A DNA stretch of 64,000 nt from assembly GCF_003610235.1 (NCBI RefSeq), contig NZ_RAPR01000001.1, forward strand, positions 4,960,001 through 5,024,000. The letters run 5' to 3'. The notes beneath the pieces are model-generated. The model saw nothing but the letters and a program-made list of their open reading frames with translations. It searched no databases and was not told the origin of the DNA. Source of the stretch: Catellatospora citrea (GTDB taxonomy: Bacteria > Actinomycetota > Actinomycetes > Mycobacteriales > Micromonosporaceae). Numbering within the stretch: the first letter of the stretch is position 1; every line of letters starts with the position of its first letter. Positions 54,201-62,869 of this stretch are shown here, piece by piece. The position numbers were made by a program, and so were the translations under genes.

Positions 54201-55681
54201 GGCGGCTGATGCGCGGGCCGAAGCGCTGGTCACTGCGAGCCCGGCTGCTGGCCGGCGTGCTCGCGCTGGTCTGCGCCGGCTTCGTCGTCGCCGACATGGC
54301 CAGCGTCTCGCTGCTGCGGATGTACATGATCCAGCAGATCGACGACCAGCTCGACGTCGCCATGCACGACCTCACCAAGCGCGACCCGGCCGAGTTCACG
54401 CCCGCCGAGGTCGAGCAGTTCTCCAAGGAGCAGACCGAGGGCAAGACCCTCTTCGACGCATACATCCTGGAGTTCCGCGACAAGGACGGCCGGGTCGAGA
54501 AGCGTTTCCCCGGCGACAGCGGCGAGGAGCGGCGCGGCTCGCCGGCCCTGCCGTCGCTGGACCTGGCCTCGGTGCGGCGGCTGGCCGACAAGCCGTTCTT
54601 CGTGCCCAACGAGATCTCCTACCACCGGCACCCCGGCTACCAGGTGCTGGTGGGGGAGCGGGCCGACGGGCAGGGCAGCGTCGTCATCGCGTACGACCTC
54701 ACCGGGGTGGCCAAGACGATGGCCCGGCTCGGCGCGATCGAGATCGCGGTGACGCTGGCGGTGCTCGGGCTGGCCACCGCGCTCGGCGTCTGGGTGATCA
54801 AGATGGGCCTGCGGCCGCTGACCGAGGTCGAGCAGACCGCCGAGGAGATCATCGCGGGTGGTGACCTGTCCCGCCGGGTGCCCGAACAGGTCGGCCCGCG
54901 CACCGAGATAGGGCGGCTGTCACGCACCCTCAACACGATGCTGGCGCAGATCGAGGGCTCGTTCGCCGAACGCACCGAGTCGGAGGCGCGGCTGCGGCGC
55001 TTCGTCGCCGACGCCTCACACGAGCTGCGCACCCCCCTCGCGGGCATCCGCGGCCTGGCCGAGCTGCACCGCCAGGGCGTGGTCACCGACCCGGCCGAGG
55101 TCTCCGTGCTGCTGGCCCGGATCGAGACCGAGGCGACCCGGATGGGCCTGCTCGTCGAGGACCTGCTGATGCTGGCCCGGCTCGACGAGCAGCGCCCGCT
55201 GCGCAGCGAGCCCGTCGACCTGGTGCCCATCGCCGCCGACGCCATCGAGTCCGCGCAGCTGCGTGAGCTGGACCGGCCGCTGCGGCTGGATCTGCTCGAC
55301 GGCGACCCGCCCGTGGTGCTCGGCGACGAGGACCGGTTGCGCCAGGTCGTCACCAACCTGCTCGGCAACGCCCTCACCCACACCCCGGCAGGCACGCCGG
55401 TGACGGTGCGGGTCGGCGTGGAAGGCGACCGGGCCGTGCTGCAGGTCATCGACAGCGGCCCCGGCCTGTCACCGGCCCACGCCGAACGGGTCTTCGAGCG
55501 CTTCTACCGCGCCGACCCGGCCCGCGCCCGCGACCACGAGCGCTCACCCGCCGCCGGGTCCGGCCTCGGACTGTCCATCGTGGCCGCCCTGATCGCCGCG
55601 CACGGCGGCGAGGTCTGCCACCGCCCCACCCCCGGCGGCGGCGCCACCTTCCGCATCACCCTCCCGCTCTGCCCCGCCTGA
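54197..55681 (+). CDS. Membrane sensor histidine kinase paired with the 53487 regulator
   Basis: The 494-residue kinase starts GTG inside the regulator stop. Membrane helices at about 16-36 and 178-198 flank a sensor of about 140 residues rich in charged residues. HAMP (MGLRPLTEVEQTAEEIIAGGDL), HisKA (VADASHELRTPLAGIRGLAEL) and HATPase_c (NLLGNALTHTPAGT, DSGPGLSP, GSGLGLSIV) follow. It is paralogous to the kinase at 46130 but lacks that protein's long insert between HAMP and HisKA. Confidence 0.93.
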   Translation: MRRLMRGPKRWSLRARLLAGVLALVCAGFVVADMASVSLLRMYMIQQIDDQLDVAMHDLTKRDPAEFTPAEVEQFSKEQTEGKTLFDAYILEFRDKDGRVEKRFPGDSGEERRGSPALPSLDLASVRRLADKPFFVPNEISYHRHPGYQVLVGERADGQGSVVIAYDLTGVAKTMARLGAIEIAVTLAVLGLATALGVWVIKMGLRPLTEVEQTAEEIIAGGDLSRRVPEQVGPRTEIGRLSRTLNTMLAQIEGSFAERTESEARLRRFVADASHELRTPLAGIRGLAELHRQGVVTDPAEVSVLLARIETEATRMGLLVEDLLMLARLDEQRPLRSEPVDLVPIAADAIESAQLRELDRPLRLDLLDGDPPVVLGDEDRLRQVVTNLLGNALTHTPAGTPVTVRVGVEGDRAVLQVIDSGPGLSPAHAERVFERFYRADPARARDHERSPAAGSGLGLSIVAALIAAHGGEVCHRPTPGGGATFRITLPLCPA

Positions 55682-55909
55682 CCCCGTCCCGGCCCCTCCC
55701 GGCGCCTGCGGGTGGAGATCGCTGATTCGTGTCAGCACCTGCGGTCAGACCACGCTTTCCGGCCGCGAACGCCGATCACCGTGCGGAACCTTAAGCGGGG
55801 GTTAAAGATCGGCAGTCACCTCTTGTGTGGCCGGGGTCACCGGATTAACTTTTAGCAAACTTAACTAACGGTTTCTTCAGAGCTGCCTTTCGCCCCCAGG
55901 AGGGTGATC

Positions 55910-58522
55910 ATGCAACGTAAACCGCTCCTCAACCTGTTCGTCGCCACCGCGACGGCGCTGGTCGGGACCGCTGTCGCCGTCGCGGTCGCGGGCACCGCCG
56001 GCGGCGCGGCCGTCGACCACAGCGCCTGCCGCCCGGACGGTCTGTACCAGACGCCCGGCGTGACCGTGCCGTACTGCGACGTCTACGACACCAACGGCCG
56101 CGAGTCGATGGGGACGGGTCACCCGCGCCGCATCATCGGCTACTTCACCAACTGGCGCACCGGCAAGAACGGCGCCCCGGCCTACCTGGCCAACCAGATC
56201 CCGTGGTCGAAGATCACCCACATCAACTACGCGTTCGCGCACGTGGACGGGGCCAACAAGATCTCGATCGGGAACCCGGCCGAGGCGAACAACGCCTCCA
56301 CCAACATGACCTGGCCGGGGGTGGCCGGCGCGGAGATGGACCCGGCGTTCCCGTACACCGGGCACTTCAACCTGCTCAACAAGTTCAAGAAGCAGTACCC
56401 GGACGTCAAGACGCTGGTCAGCGTCGGCGGCTGGGCGGAGACCGGCGCGTACTTCGACGGCAGCGGCGCGCGGATCGACTCCGGCGGCTTCTACCGGATG
56501 ACCACCAACGCCGACGGCTCGGTCAACACGTCCGGCATCAACGCCTTCGCCGACTCCGTGGTGACGTTCCTGCGCACGTACGGCTTCGACGGCGTGGACA
56601 TCGACTACGAGTACCCGACGTCCAACAAGGACGCCGGCCACCCGCTCGACTTCGCGCAGTCCAACGCGCGCCGGGCCGGCCTCAACGCCTCGTACCAGGT
56701 GCTGATGAAGGCACTGCGGGAGAAGCTGGACACCGCCGCCGCGTCCGACGGCAAGTACTACATGGTCACCGTCGCGGCCCCGGCCTCCGGCTGGCTGCTG
56801 CGCGGTATGGAGTCCTACCAGGCCACGCAGTACCTCGACTACATCAACATCATGTCGTACGACCTGCACGGCGCGTGGAACCAGTACGTCGGCCCGAACG
56901 CGGCCCTGTACGACGACGGCCAGGACAACGAGCTGACCGCGGGCGGGGTGTACAACGCCTACGCGGGCATCGGCTCGCTGAACACCGACTGGGCCTACCA
57001 CTACTACCGCGGCGCGGTGCAGAGCGGGCGCATCAACATCGGTGTGCCGTACTACACCCGCGGCCACCAGAACGTCACCGGCGGCACCAACGGCCTGTGG
57101 GGCACCGCGGCCAAGACCGCGAACTGCCCCATCGGCACGCAGAGCCCCTGCGGCAACGGCGCGATCGGCATCGACAACCTGTGGCACGACCTGGACACCG
57201 CGGGCAACGAGGAGCCGGCCGGGTCCAACCCGATGTGGCACGCCAAGAACCTGGAGAACGGCATCGCCGGCTCCTACCGGGCGGCGTACGGCCTCACCCC
57301 CGCGACCGACCCGGCCGACACCCTGACCGGCACCTACGTGCGCAACTACTCCTCGACGCTGGTCGCGCCGTGGCTGTGGAACGCGCAGAAGAAGGTCTTC
57401 CTGTCCACCGAGGACGAGCAGTCCATCGGGGCCAAGGCCGACTACGTGGTGAACAAGGGCATCGGCGGCATCATGATCTGGGAGCTGGCCGGCGACTACG
57501 CGTTCGACGCGGCGGCCGGTGAGTACCGGATGGGCAACACGCTCACCAACACCATCGCCGCGAAGTTCGCCACCGCCTCGGCGTACGGCGCGAGCCGGTC
57601 GAACACGGCGCTGCCCACCCAGACCATCAACGTGGACGTGCAGCTCGGCGGGTTCGCCCTCGGCGACTCGAACTACCCGATCAACCCGAAGCTGAAGCTG
57701 GTCAACAACACGACCACCACCATCCCCGGCGGGGCGGTGCTGGACTTCGACTACGGCACCTCCGCCCCGGGCAACATGAGCCAGCAGTCCGGCTGGACGA
57801 TGGCGGTCACCCCGGGCCACACCGGCAACAACGTCGGGGGCCTCAAGGGCGACTTCCACCACGTCAAGCTGACCCTGCCGAGCTGGCAGACGGTGGCCCC
57901 GGGCGCGTCGATCGAGCTGACGCTCAACTACGTGCTGCCGATCGCCAGCCCGTCCAACTACACGCTCACCTTCGGCGGGCAGACCTACAACCTGGCGGTC
58001 AACCGCACCCGGGGCGGGGTGGCCCCGACGGCCTCGCCGAGCACCCCGGTGTCGCCGAGCGCGTCGGCGTCCGCGTCGCCGAGCACCCCGCCCGGCACCT
58101 GCACCGACCCGGTGTGGAGCCCGACGCAGATCTACACCGGCGGCAACCGGGTGTCGTACAACGGCCGCGCCTACCGCGCCCAGTGGTGGACGCAGAACGA
58201 GACCCCGGGCGTCGCGTCGGTGTGGGTCGACCTCGGCCCGTGCACGGGCGGCAGCGCGTCGCCGTCGGCCTCGCCGTCGCCCAGCGTGTCGCCGTCGTCG
58301 TCGCCGCGGCCCTCGCCGAGCGTGTCGCCCAGCGCCAGCCCGTCCCCGTCGGCCAGCCCGTCGACCTCGCCCGGGGCCTACCCGGCGTGGGCGCCGAACA
58401 CCGCGTACGCGGTCGGCGCGCGGGTGACCTACGGCGGCCGCTCGTACCAGTGCCGCCAGGCGCACACCTCCATCACCGGCTGGGAGCCGCCGAACGTCGG
58501 CGCGCTCTGGCTGGCCCTGTAA
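55910..58522 (+). CDS. Secreted GH18 chitinase with C-terminal chitin-binding modules
   Basis: The 870-residue protein starts at the ATG after AGGAGG (a GTG two codons earlier is possible). Signal peptide: MQRKPLLNLFVATATALVG to about AGGAAVD. The GH18 barrel spans about 45-550, with SVGGWAET and the catalytic YGFDGVDIDYEYP (DxxDxDxE complete), MSYDLHGAW and IGGIMIWELAGD. A beta-sandwich module (about 565-700), then two CBM5/12 modules (WSPTQIYTGGNRVSYNGRAY; WAPNTAYAVGARVTYGGRSY) are joined by Ser-Pro-rich linkers. It hydrolyses chitin outside the cell. Confidence 0.96.
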   Translation: MQRKPLLNLFVATATALVGTAVAVAVAGTAGGAAVDHSACRPDGLYQTPGVTVPYCDVYDTNGRESMGTGHPRRIIGYFTNWRTGKNGAPAYLANQIPWSKITHINYAFAHVDGANKISIGNPAEANNASTNMTWPGVAGAEMDPAFPYTGHFNLLNKFKKQYPDVKTLVSVGGWAETGAYFDGSGARIDSGGFYRMTTNADGSVNTSGINAFADSVVTFLRTYGFDGVDIDYEYPTSNKDAGHPLDFAQSNARRAGLNASYQVLMKALREKLDTAAASDGKYYMVTVAAPASGWLLRGMESYQATQYLDYINIMSYDLHGAWNQYVGPNAALYDDGQDNELTAGGVYNAYAGIGSLNTDWAYHYYRGAVQSGRINIGVPYYTRGHQNVTGGTNGLWGTAAKTANCPIGTQSPCGNGAIGIDNLWHDLDTAGNEEPAGSNPMWHAKNLENGIAGSYRAAYGLTPATDPADTLTGTYVRNYSSTLVAPWLWNAQKKVFLSTEDEQSIGAKADYVVNKGIGGIMIWELAGDYAFDAAAGEYRMGNTLTNTIAAKFATASAYGASRSNTALPTQTINVDVQLGGFALGDSNYPINPKLKLVNNTTTTIPGGAVLDFDYGTSAPGNMSQQSGWTMAVTPGHTGNNVGGLKGDFHHVKLTLPSWQTVAPGASIELTLNYVLPIASPSNYTLTFGGQTYNLAVNRTRGGVAPTASPSTPVSPSASASASPSTPPGTCTDPVWSPTQIYTGGNRVSYNGRAYRAQWWTQNETPGVASVWVDLGPCTGGSASPSASPSPSVSPSSSPRPSPSVSPSASPSPSASPSTSPGAYPAWAPNTAYAVGARVTYGGRSYQCRQAHTSITGWEPPNVGALWLAL

Positions 58523-58531
58523 CCGGTCCGT

Positions 58532-58566
58532 CCCGGCGCGCCGCCCCTTCCAACCGGCGCGCCGGG
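58532..58566 (+). terminator. 12-bp stem-loop after the chitinase gene
   Basis: CCCGGCGCGCCG (58532-58543) pairs with CGGCGCGCCGGG (58555-58566) around an 11-base loop, 9 bases after the stop. Confidence 0.7.
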
Positions 58567-58654
58567 CCGGCCCCCAGCCGTGAAATGTGATGCCGGTCAT
58601 CGTCTGAGCAGGTCTGACAGCTCGGAGGGGGCCGGCATCCGGCATGATGGCGGC

Positions 58655-59470
58655 GTGGGGACTACCGCGTTCGTGCTCGGCGGCGGTGGCGTGCTGGGCG
58701 CCGTCGAGGTCGGCATGCTGCGCGCGCTGTTCCGCGCGGGCATCCGGCCGGACCTGGTGGTCGGCCTGTCCATCGGCGCGATCAACGCCGCGCTGGTCGC
58801 CGCCGACCCGGAACCCGAGGTCACCGACAAGCTGGTCCGGCTGTGGGCCACCCCCGAGATCAGCGAGGTGTACGGCGACTCGGTGCCGCGCCAGCTGCGC
58901 CGCCTGGCCACCCGCGCCCACCTGCACTCGCCCGCCCCGCTGCAGCGGGTGCTGGAGCGTTCGATGCGGGCCGGGGTCACCTTCGACGACATGCGCGTGC
59001 CGCTGCACCTGTGCGCGGCGAACATCGAGCGCGCCGAGGCGCACTGGTTCAGCACCGGCCGGGTCGTGGACGCGGTGCTGGCCGCGGCGGCCCTGCCCGG
59101 CGTGCTGCCGCCGGTGGAGATCGGCGGCGAGCACTACCTCGACGGCAATCTGGTGGCGTACCCGATCAATCACGCCGTCGAGATGGGCGCGGACGAGGTG
59201 TTCATGCTGCAGGTCGGCCGGCTGGAGCGGCCGTTGCAGCCGCCGCAGCGGCCGTGGGAGGCGACCAACGTCGCCATGGAGATCGCCCGCCGGGTCCGCT
59301 TCACCCGCGAACTGGCCGCCATCCCCGACGGCGTACGCGTGCACGTGCTGCCCGGCGGGGCCGGCGCGGACGAGAGCCCCTGGGCGTACCGCGACGTCGC
59401 GGCCGTCGGCCGCCGCGTCAGCGCCGCCTACGCCGCCTCCCGCGACTACCTCTCCGCCGTCGGCCACTGA
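58655..59470 (+). CDS. Patatin-like phospholipase
   Basis: The protein of 271 residues (GTG start) has the patatin set: FVLGGGGVLGAVEVGML (oxyanion loop GGGG), VVGLSIGAINAAL (nucleophile Ser in GLSIG) and YLDGNLVAYP (catalytic Asp in DGN). It cleaves acyl groups from phospholipids or related lipids in the cytoplasm or at the inner membrane face. CATGAT ends 6 bases before the GTG and no ribosome-binding site is seen, so it may be leaderless. Confidence 0.92.
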   Translation: MGTTAFVLGGGGVLGAVEVGMLRALFRAGIRPDLVVGLSIGAINAALVAADPEPEVTDKLVRLWATPEISEVYGDSVPRQLRRLATRAHLHSPAPLQRVLERSMRAGVTFDDMRVPLHLCAANIERAEAHWFSTGRVVDAVLAAAALPGVLPPVEIGGEHYLDGNLVAYPINHAVEMGADEVFMLQVGRLERPLQPPQRPWEATNVAMEIARRVRFTRELAAIPDGVRVHVLPGGAGADESPWAYRDVAAVGRRVSAAYAASRDYLSAVGH

Positions 59471-59529
59471 CCCCCACCCGCGCCGGCCCGGCGGGCGCGC
59501 GCCGCGCCGCGCCGCGCCCACGCCCCTTG

Positions 59530-59594
59530 CCGCAACTCTTAAAGAGTCGCGGCCTGGGGACAGCTCTGAGTCCGCGACTCCCTAAGAGTTGCGG
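59530..59594. repeat. Large imperfect palindrome, 23-bp arms
   Basis: Arms 59530-59552 (CCGCAACTCTTA...) and 59572-59594 match in inverted orientation at 21 of 23 positions around a 19-base loop. It lies between the convergent patatin and HdeD genes. It could terminate both, but the arm length and AT-containing core look like a dispersed palindromic element. A GC-only five-base repeat tract precedes it (about 59500-59519). Confidence 0.75.
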
Positions 59595-59639
59595 CGGGTG
59601 AGGGGCGGCGGGGCCGGGGCCGGGGCCGGGGTTGGGGGG

Positions 59640-60242
59640 TCAGGCGACGCCGGGGGTGGAGTTGCGGGCGGCGCGTTTGGCGGCGCGGCCGGAGGTGAAG
59701 CCGAGGACCAGCTGGATGATGCCGAGCGCGATGAGCCAGAAGCCGGTGATCCAGACCAGCACGGTGAGTGTGATGCCGGGCCAGAAGAACAGGACCAGGC
59801 CGGCGGCGATGCTGAGCAGGCCCATCAGCACGGTGCCGATCTTCGGCCAGGTGCCGTGGGTGCGCGCGAAGCCGGTGACCACCTCGGCCACCCCGCCGAC
59901 GATCCAGACCAGGCCCAGCACCACCGCGAGCACCTTGATCGAGTCGACCAGGTGTCGCAGGCAGATGATGCCGACGACGATGTAGAGCAGGCCCATCACG
60001 GCGATCAGGGCCCGGTGTCCGCCGCTGACGCCTTTGGCGGTCAGGCCCTCGACGACCCGGAAGATCCCGACGATGACGAGCCACACGCCGATCAGCGCCG
60101 CGATCAGCACGAGCGTCTTCTCCGGCCAGAAGGTGAGCGCGAGACCCGCGGCGATGGAGATCAACCCACCGATGATCGACATGCGTTTGAACGAACGCAA
60201 CGCGTCGGCCTCGAGTGCCGCGTCTCCGTACGGATCAATCAT
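59640..60242 (-). CDS. HdeD/DUF308-family membrane protein
   Basis: The 200-residue protein has six hydrophobic helices arranged as repeated helical pairs (GGLISIAAGLALTFWPEKTL and GLLSIAAGLVLFFWPGITL are internal repeats), the HdeD/DUF308 pattern. HdeD is linked to acid resistance in E. coli; in actinobacteria the role is unknown. It ends in a basic Arg/Lys tail (GRAAKRAARNSTPG). It is divergent from the DUF6325 gene across 79 bases. Confidence 0.9.
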   Translation of the reverse strand: MIDPYGDAALEADALRSFKRMSIIGGLISIAAGLALTFWPEKTLVLIAALIGVWLVIVGIFRVVEGLTAKGVSGGHRALIAVMGLLYIVVGIICLRHLVDSIKVLAVVLGLVWIVGGVAEVVTGFARTHGTWPKIGTVLMGLLSIAAGLVLFFWPGITLTVLVWITGFWLIALGIIQLVLGFTSGRAAKRAARNSTPGVA

Positions 60243-60321
60243 GGTGCGAAGATAACTCGCAATATCTGTGATTTCTCCCTTTTCGGATGAGTAGCCTCAG
60301 GCTGAGATGAAAGGGGCAGTG

Positions 60322-60762
60322 ATGAAGAGGGGTCCGCTCGAGTTCGTGGTCGTGGAGTTCGCCGGCCGCATCCCCGGGCGCCACCTCGCGCCCGAGCTGC
60401 ATCGACTGACCGATCAGGAGATCGTCCGCATCATCGACATGGTGGTGGTGGACAAGGCCGCCGACGGCGCGGTCACCTCGCACGAGCTGCGCGAATTCCA
60501 GGGTGACGAGGACTTCGAGGCGATCGACCCGGCGATCCAGGCGGTCGACGGGCTCATCTCCGAGCAGGACGTGCACGACCTGGCCGAGGCGATCACCCCC
60601 GGCGCACAGGCGCTGGTGCTGCTGTTCGAACATCTGTGGCTGGCCGACGTCCGGGCGATGGTCGCGGAGGCCGGTGGCGAGATCGTGCTCGCGGAACGCA
60701 TCCCCGCCCCCGTTGCCGACGCGATCGAGGCGGCGGTGCACGCCGCGCCGGTGGGAGGCTGA
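60322..60762 (+). CDS. DUF6325 (DUF1269-like) stress-associated protein
   Basis: The 146-residue protein starts at the ATG preceded by AAAGGGG at five bases; the ATG at 60307 adds five codons but lacks a ribosome-binding site. The sequence GPLEFVVVEFAGRIPGRHLAPEL then LVLLFEHLWLADVRAMVAEAGGE matches the DUF6325/DUF1269 fold, found beside SHOCT proteins in actinobacteria. No catalytic motif. It ends one base before the ATG of the SHOCT gene region and is probably co-transcribed with the next two genes. Confidence 0.85.
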   Translation: MKRGPLEFVVVEFAGRIPGRHLAPELHRLTDQEIVRIIDMVVVDKAADGAVTSHELREFQGDEDFEAIDPAIQAVDGLISEQDVHDLAEAITPGAQALVLLFEHLWLADVRAMVAEAGGEIVLAERIPAPVADAIEAAVHAAPVGG

Positions 60763-60763
60763 C

Positions 60764-61246
60764 ATGCTGCTACGACGTCCGGTGGCGGGCCGGCGCGGGC
60801 CGGGCCTGCTCGGCTCGGTGGCGCGCACCGCGGTGGTGGCGGGCACGGCCACTGCCGCGGCCGGCAGGGTGCGCCGCTGGTCCGAGCGCAGGCAGGCGGA
60901 GGCGGCCCAGGAACAGGCCGCCCAGCAGGCCGTGCACGACCAGCAGCAGCGCGCACGACGTCAGGCCCAACTCGACGCGGAGCAGCCGCAGGCCGCGGCT
61001 GCACCGGTCCGGAGCGGCACGGGGCAGGCGCAGGCTGCGGCTTCGCCGATCCAGGACGGCACGGAGCAGGCGCAGGCTGCGGCTTCACCGGCCCCGACAG
61101 ACTCCCGGCCGGCGCGGCCGGCGGCTCCGACCTCGGCGGCCGTGGATCTTATGTCGCAGCTCAAGCAGCTGGCCGACCTCAAGGCTTCGGGCGTGCTGAC
61201 GGACGCGGAGTTCAGCGCGGCCAAGGCGAAGCTGCTGGGCACCTGA
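60764..61246 (+). CDS. SHOCT-domain protein with 14-residue tandem repeats
   Basis: The 160-residue protein starts at the ATG after GGGAGG. A basic N-terminus with a short Ala/Gly/Val hydrophobic run (SVARTAVVAGTATAAAG) leads to a Gln/Ala-rich helical region and three 14-residue repeats, then the C-terminal SHOCT hairpin (QLKQLADLKASGVLTDAEFSAAKAKLLG). SHOCT is a short oligomerisation module. The stop and the next ATG share a base (TGATG), so translation is coupled to the membrane-protein gene. Confidence 0.88.
   Translation: MLLRRPVAGRRGPGLLGSVARTAVVAGTATAAAGRVRRWSERRQAEAAQEQAAQQAVHDQQQRARRQAQLDAEQPQAAAAPVRSGTGQAQAAASPIQDGTEQAQAAASPAPTDSRPARPAAPTSAAVDLMSQLKQLADLKASGVLTDAEFSAAKAKLLGT
60979..61104 (+). 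repeat. Three tandem 42-bp units inside the SHOCT gene
   Basis: Units start at 60979, 61021 and 61063, each beginning GGAGCAG or GGGGCAG and encoding a version of E/GQ-x-QAAA. The in-frame 42-bp length keeps the frame if copies are gained or lost. Confidence 0.8.
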
Positions 61247-62853
61247 TGACGGAACCCGAGGACCCTGCCCCGTCGGCGTGGGAGCGGCGGCTCGCCGGCG
61301 CCACGCACGACGTACCCGAGCCCGCCCCGCCTGCCCCGCGGCGGTCCGGTGGGGGACCGGCCCGCACGCTGCGCTGGATCGGCGCGTTCCTGCTCGCGCT
61401 GCTCGCGGCGGTGCTGGTGCTGGCCTCGGTGACGGCGCGCTACGCCCGCGCCGAGCTGCTCGACACCGACCACTACGTGGAGACCGTCGCCCCGCTCGCC
61501 ACCGATCCGCAGGTGCAGGCGGCGATCACCGACCGTGTCACCCAGGAGATCATGACGCGGCTGCCCCTGGAGAAGCTGGCGGGCGACCTGGCCAATGCGG
61601 TCAACCTGCCGCGCGTACAAGCGGTGATCGATCTGGTGCTGCCCGCCGTGACCTCCTGGCTGCAGGGCCAGATCCACAAGGTGGTGCAGGAGCTGGTGAC
61701 CTCGCCACGCTTCCCCGCGGTGTGGAACCAGGTCAACCGCACCGCCCACCAGAACATCGAAGGGCTGCTCACCGGCCAGGGCACGCCCATGCTGCAAAGT
61801 TCCGGCACCGACGTCGTGGTGGATCTGGGCCCGGTGCTGGCCGCCGCGCGGCAGGAACTCGTCGATCGCGGCTTCGGCCTCGCGGCCCGGATCCCCGACA
61901 TGTCCATCCCGTACACCGTGGCGCAGGTGGACCAGCTGCCGGAGATCCAGCGCTATGTGCGCCTGCTCGACGTCAGCGCGACCTGGCTGCCGCCGCTGGC
62001 CCTGCTGCTGCTGGGGCTCGCCGTGTGGACCGCCCCGAACCGGCGGCGCGGGCTGATCCTCGGCCTGACAATCAGCGCGTTGATGCTGGTCGTCGGCCTG
62101 ATCGCCAACCAGATGGTCCGCGACCGGGCGGCGCAGCGGGCCACCGAGCGGGGCCTGAACCGGGCGGTGACGCTGGACGTCTACGACACGGTGCTGCGGT
62201 TCCTGGTCACCGCCCTGGTCACGGTGTTGGTGGCGGCGCTGCTCGCGGTGCTGTGGGCGCTGCTGGCGGGCCCGTCGCGGCCCGCGGTGCTGCTGCGCAG
62301 CGGTGTGAACGCGGTGCTCGACCGGGCCGCGCGACCGCTGGCGCGGGAGTCGTGGGCGGTGCGGGCGGGCGCGTTCGTACGCCGTCACTTCCGCTGGTTC
62401 GCGATCGTGCTCGGCGTGCTGATCGGCTGGTGGCTGCTGGCCCGGCCGTCGGTGGCGACGGCGGTGTGGGCGTTCGTGCTGGCCGCGCTCGCCACGCTGG
62501 TGCTGACGCTGGGCCGCCGGATGCCCGCCACGGTCGCCGAAGGTGCGACCACAACGGACGCCCCCGGGTCCGTGCCCGGCGCTGCCACCGAGCCGGGGAC
62601 AGCGGCCACGGCGGGCGCGCCCGCGGTCGCCGCGTCCGGTGACGAGGCAGCCGAGCAGGACCTCACGGACGAGCCGACTCCCTGGGAGCTGTCGGAACCG
62701 CTGCCGACGGCGCAGGCCGCCCGGAACGACGCCGAAGAGCCGGACACCGCCACGGACGAGCCGGGAAAGCCGCGCAAACCAGGCCCGGCCGGTCCGCCCT
62801 CGCCTTCGGACGGATCGCCGACCGACCCCACCGACCGAGCGGTCGATCCGTAA
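61246..62853 (+). CDS. Four-helix membrane protein with large extracytoplasmic loop
   Basis: The 535-residue protein has one helix at about 42-63, a soluble segment of about 175 residues (ARAELLDTDHYVETVAPLA, DPQVQAAITDRVTQEI), then helices at about 245-263, 270-287, 305-337 and 385-425. A Pro/Ala-rich acidic tail of about 100 residues follows. The DTDHYVETVAPLATDPQVQ pattern is typical of an actinobacterial integral membrane family without known function. It is translationally coupled to the SHOCT gene and looks like the effector or anchor of that cluster. Confidence 0.8.
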   Translation: MTEPEDPAPSAWERRLAGATHDVPEPAPPAPRRSGGGPARTLRWIGAFLLALLAAVLVLASVTARYARAELLDTDHYVETVAPLATDPQVQAAITDRVTQEIMTRLPLEKLAGDLANAVNLPRVQAVIDLVLPAVTSWLQGQIHKVVQELVTSPRFPAVWNQVNRTAHQNIEGLLTGQGTPMLQSSGTDVVVDLGPVLAAARQELVDRGFGLAARIPDMSIPYTVAQVDQLPEIQRYVRLLDVSATWLPPLALLLLGLAVWTAPNRRRGLILGLTISALMLVVGLIANQMVRDRAAQRATERGLNRAVTLDVYDTVLRFLVTALVTVLVAALLAVLWALLAGPSRPAVLLRSGVNAVLDRAARPLARESWAVRAGAFVRRHFRWFAIVLGVLIGWWLLARPSVATAVWAFVLAALATLVLTLGRRMPATVAEGATTTDAPGSVPGAATEPGTAATAGAPAVAASGDEAAEQDLTDEPTPWELSEPLPTAQAARNDAEEPDTATDEPGKPRKPGPAGPPSPSDGSPTDPTDRAVDP

Positions 62854-62869
62854 CTGGCGCGGCTACGGC

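Noticed and set aside
55877..59521. A 1214-codon open frame on the minus strand opposite the chitinase and patatin genes
   Set aside because: Composition is Val/Arg/Gly-biased with no domain. The opposite strand has complete catalytic motifs for GH18 and patatin.
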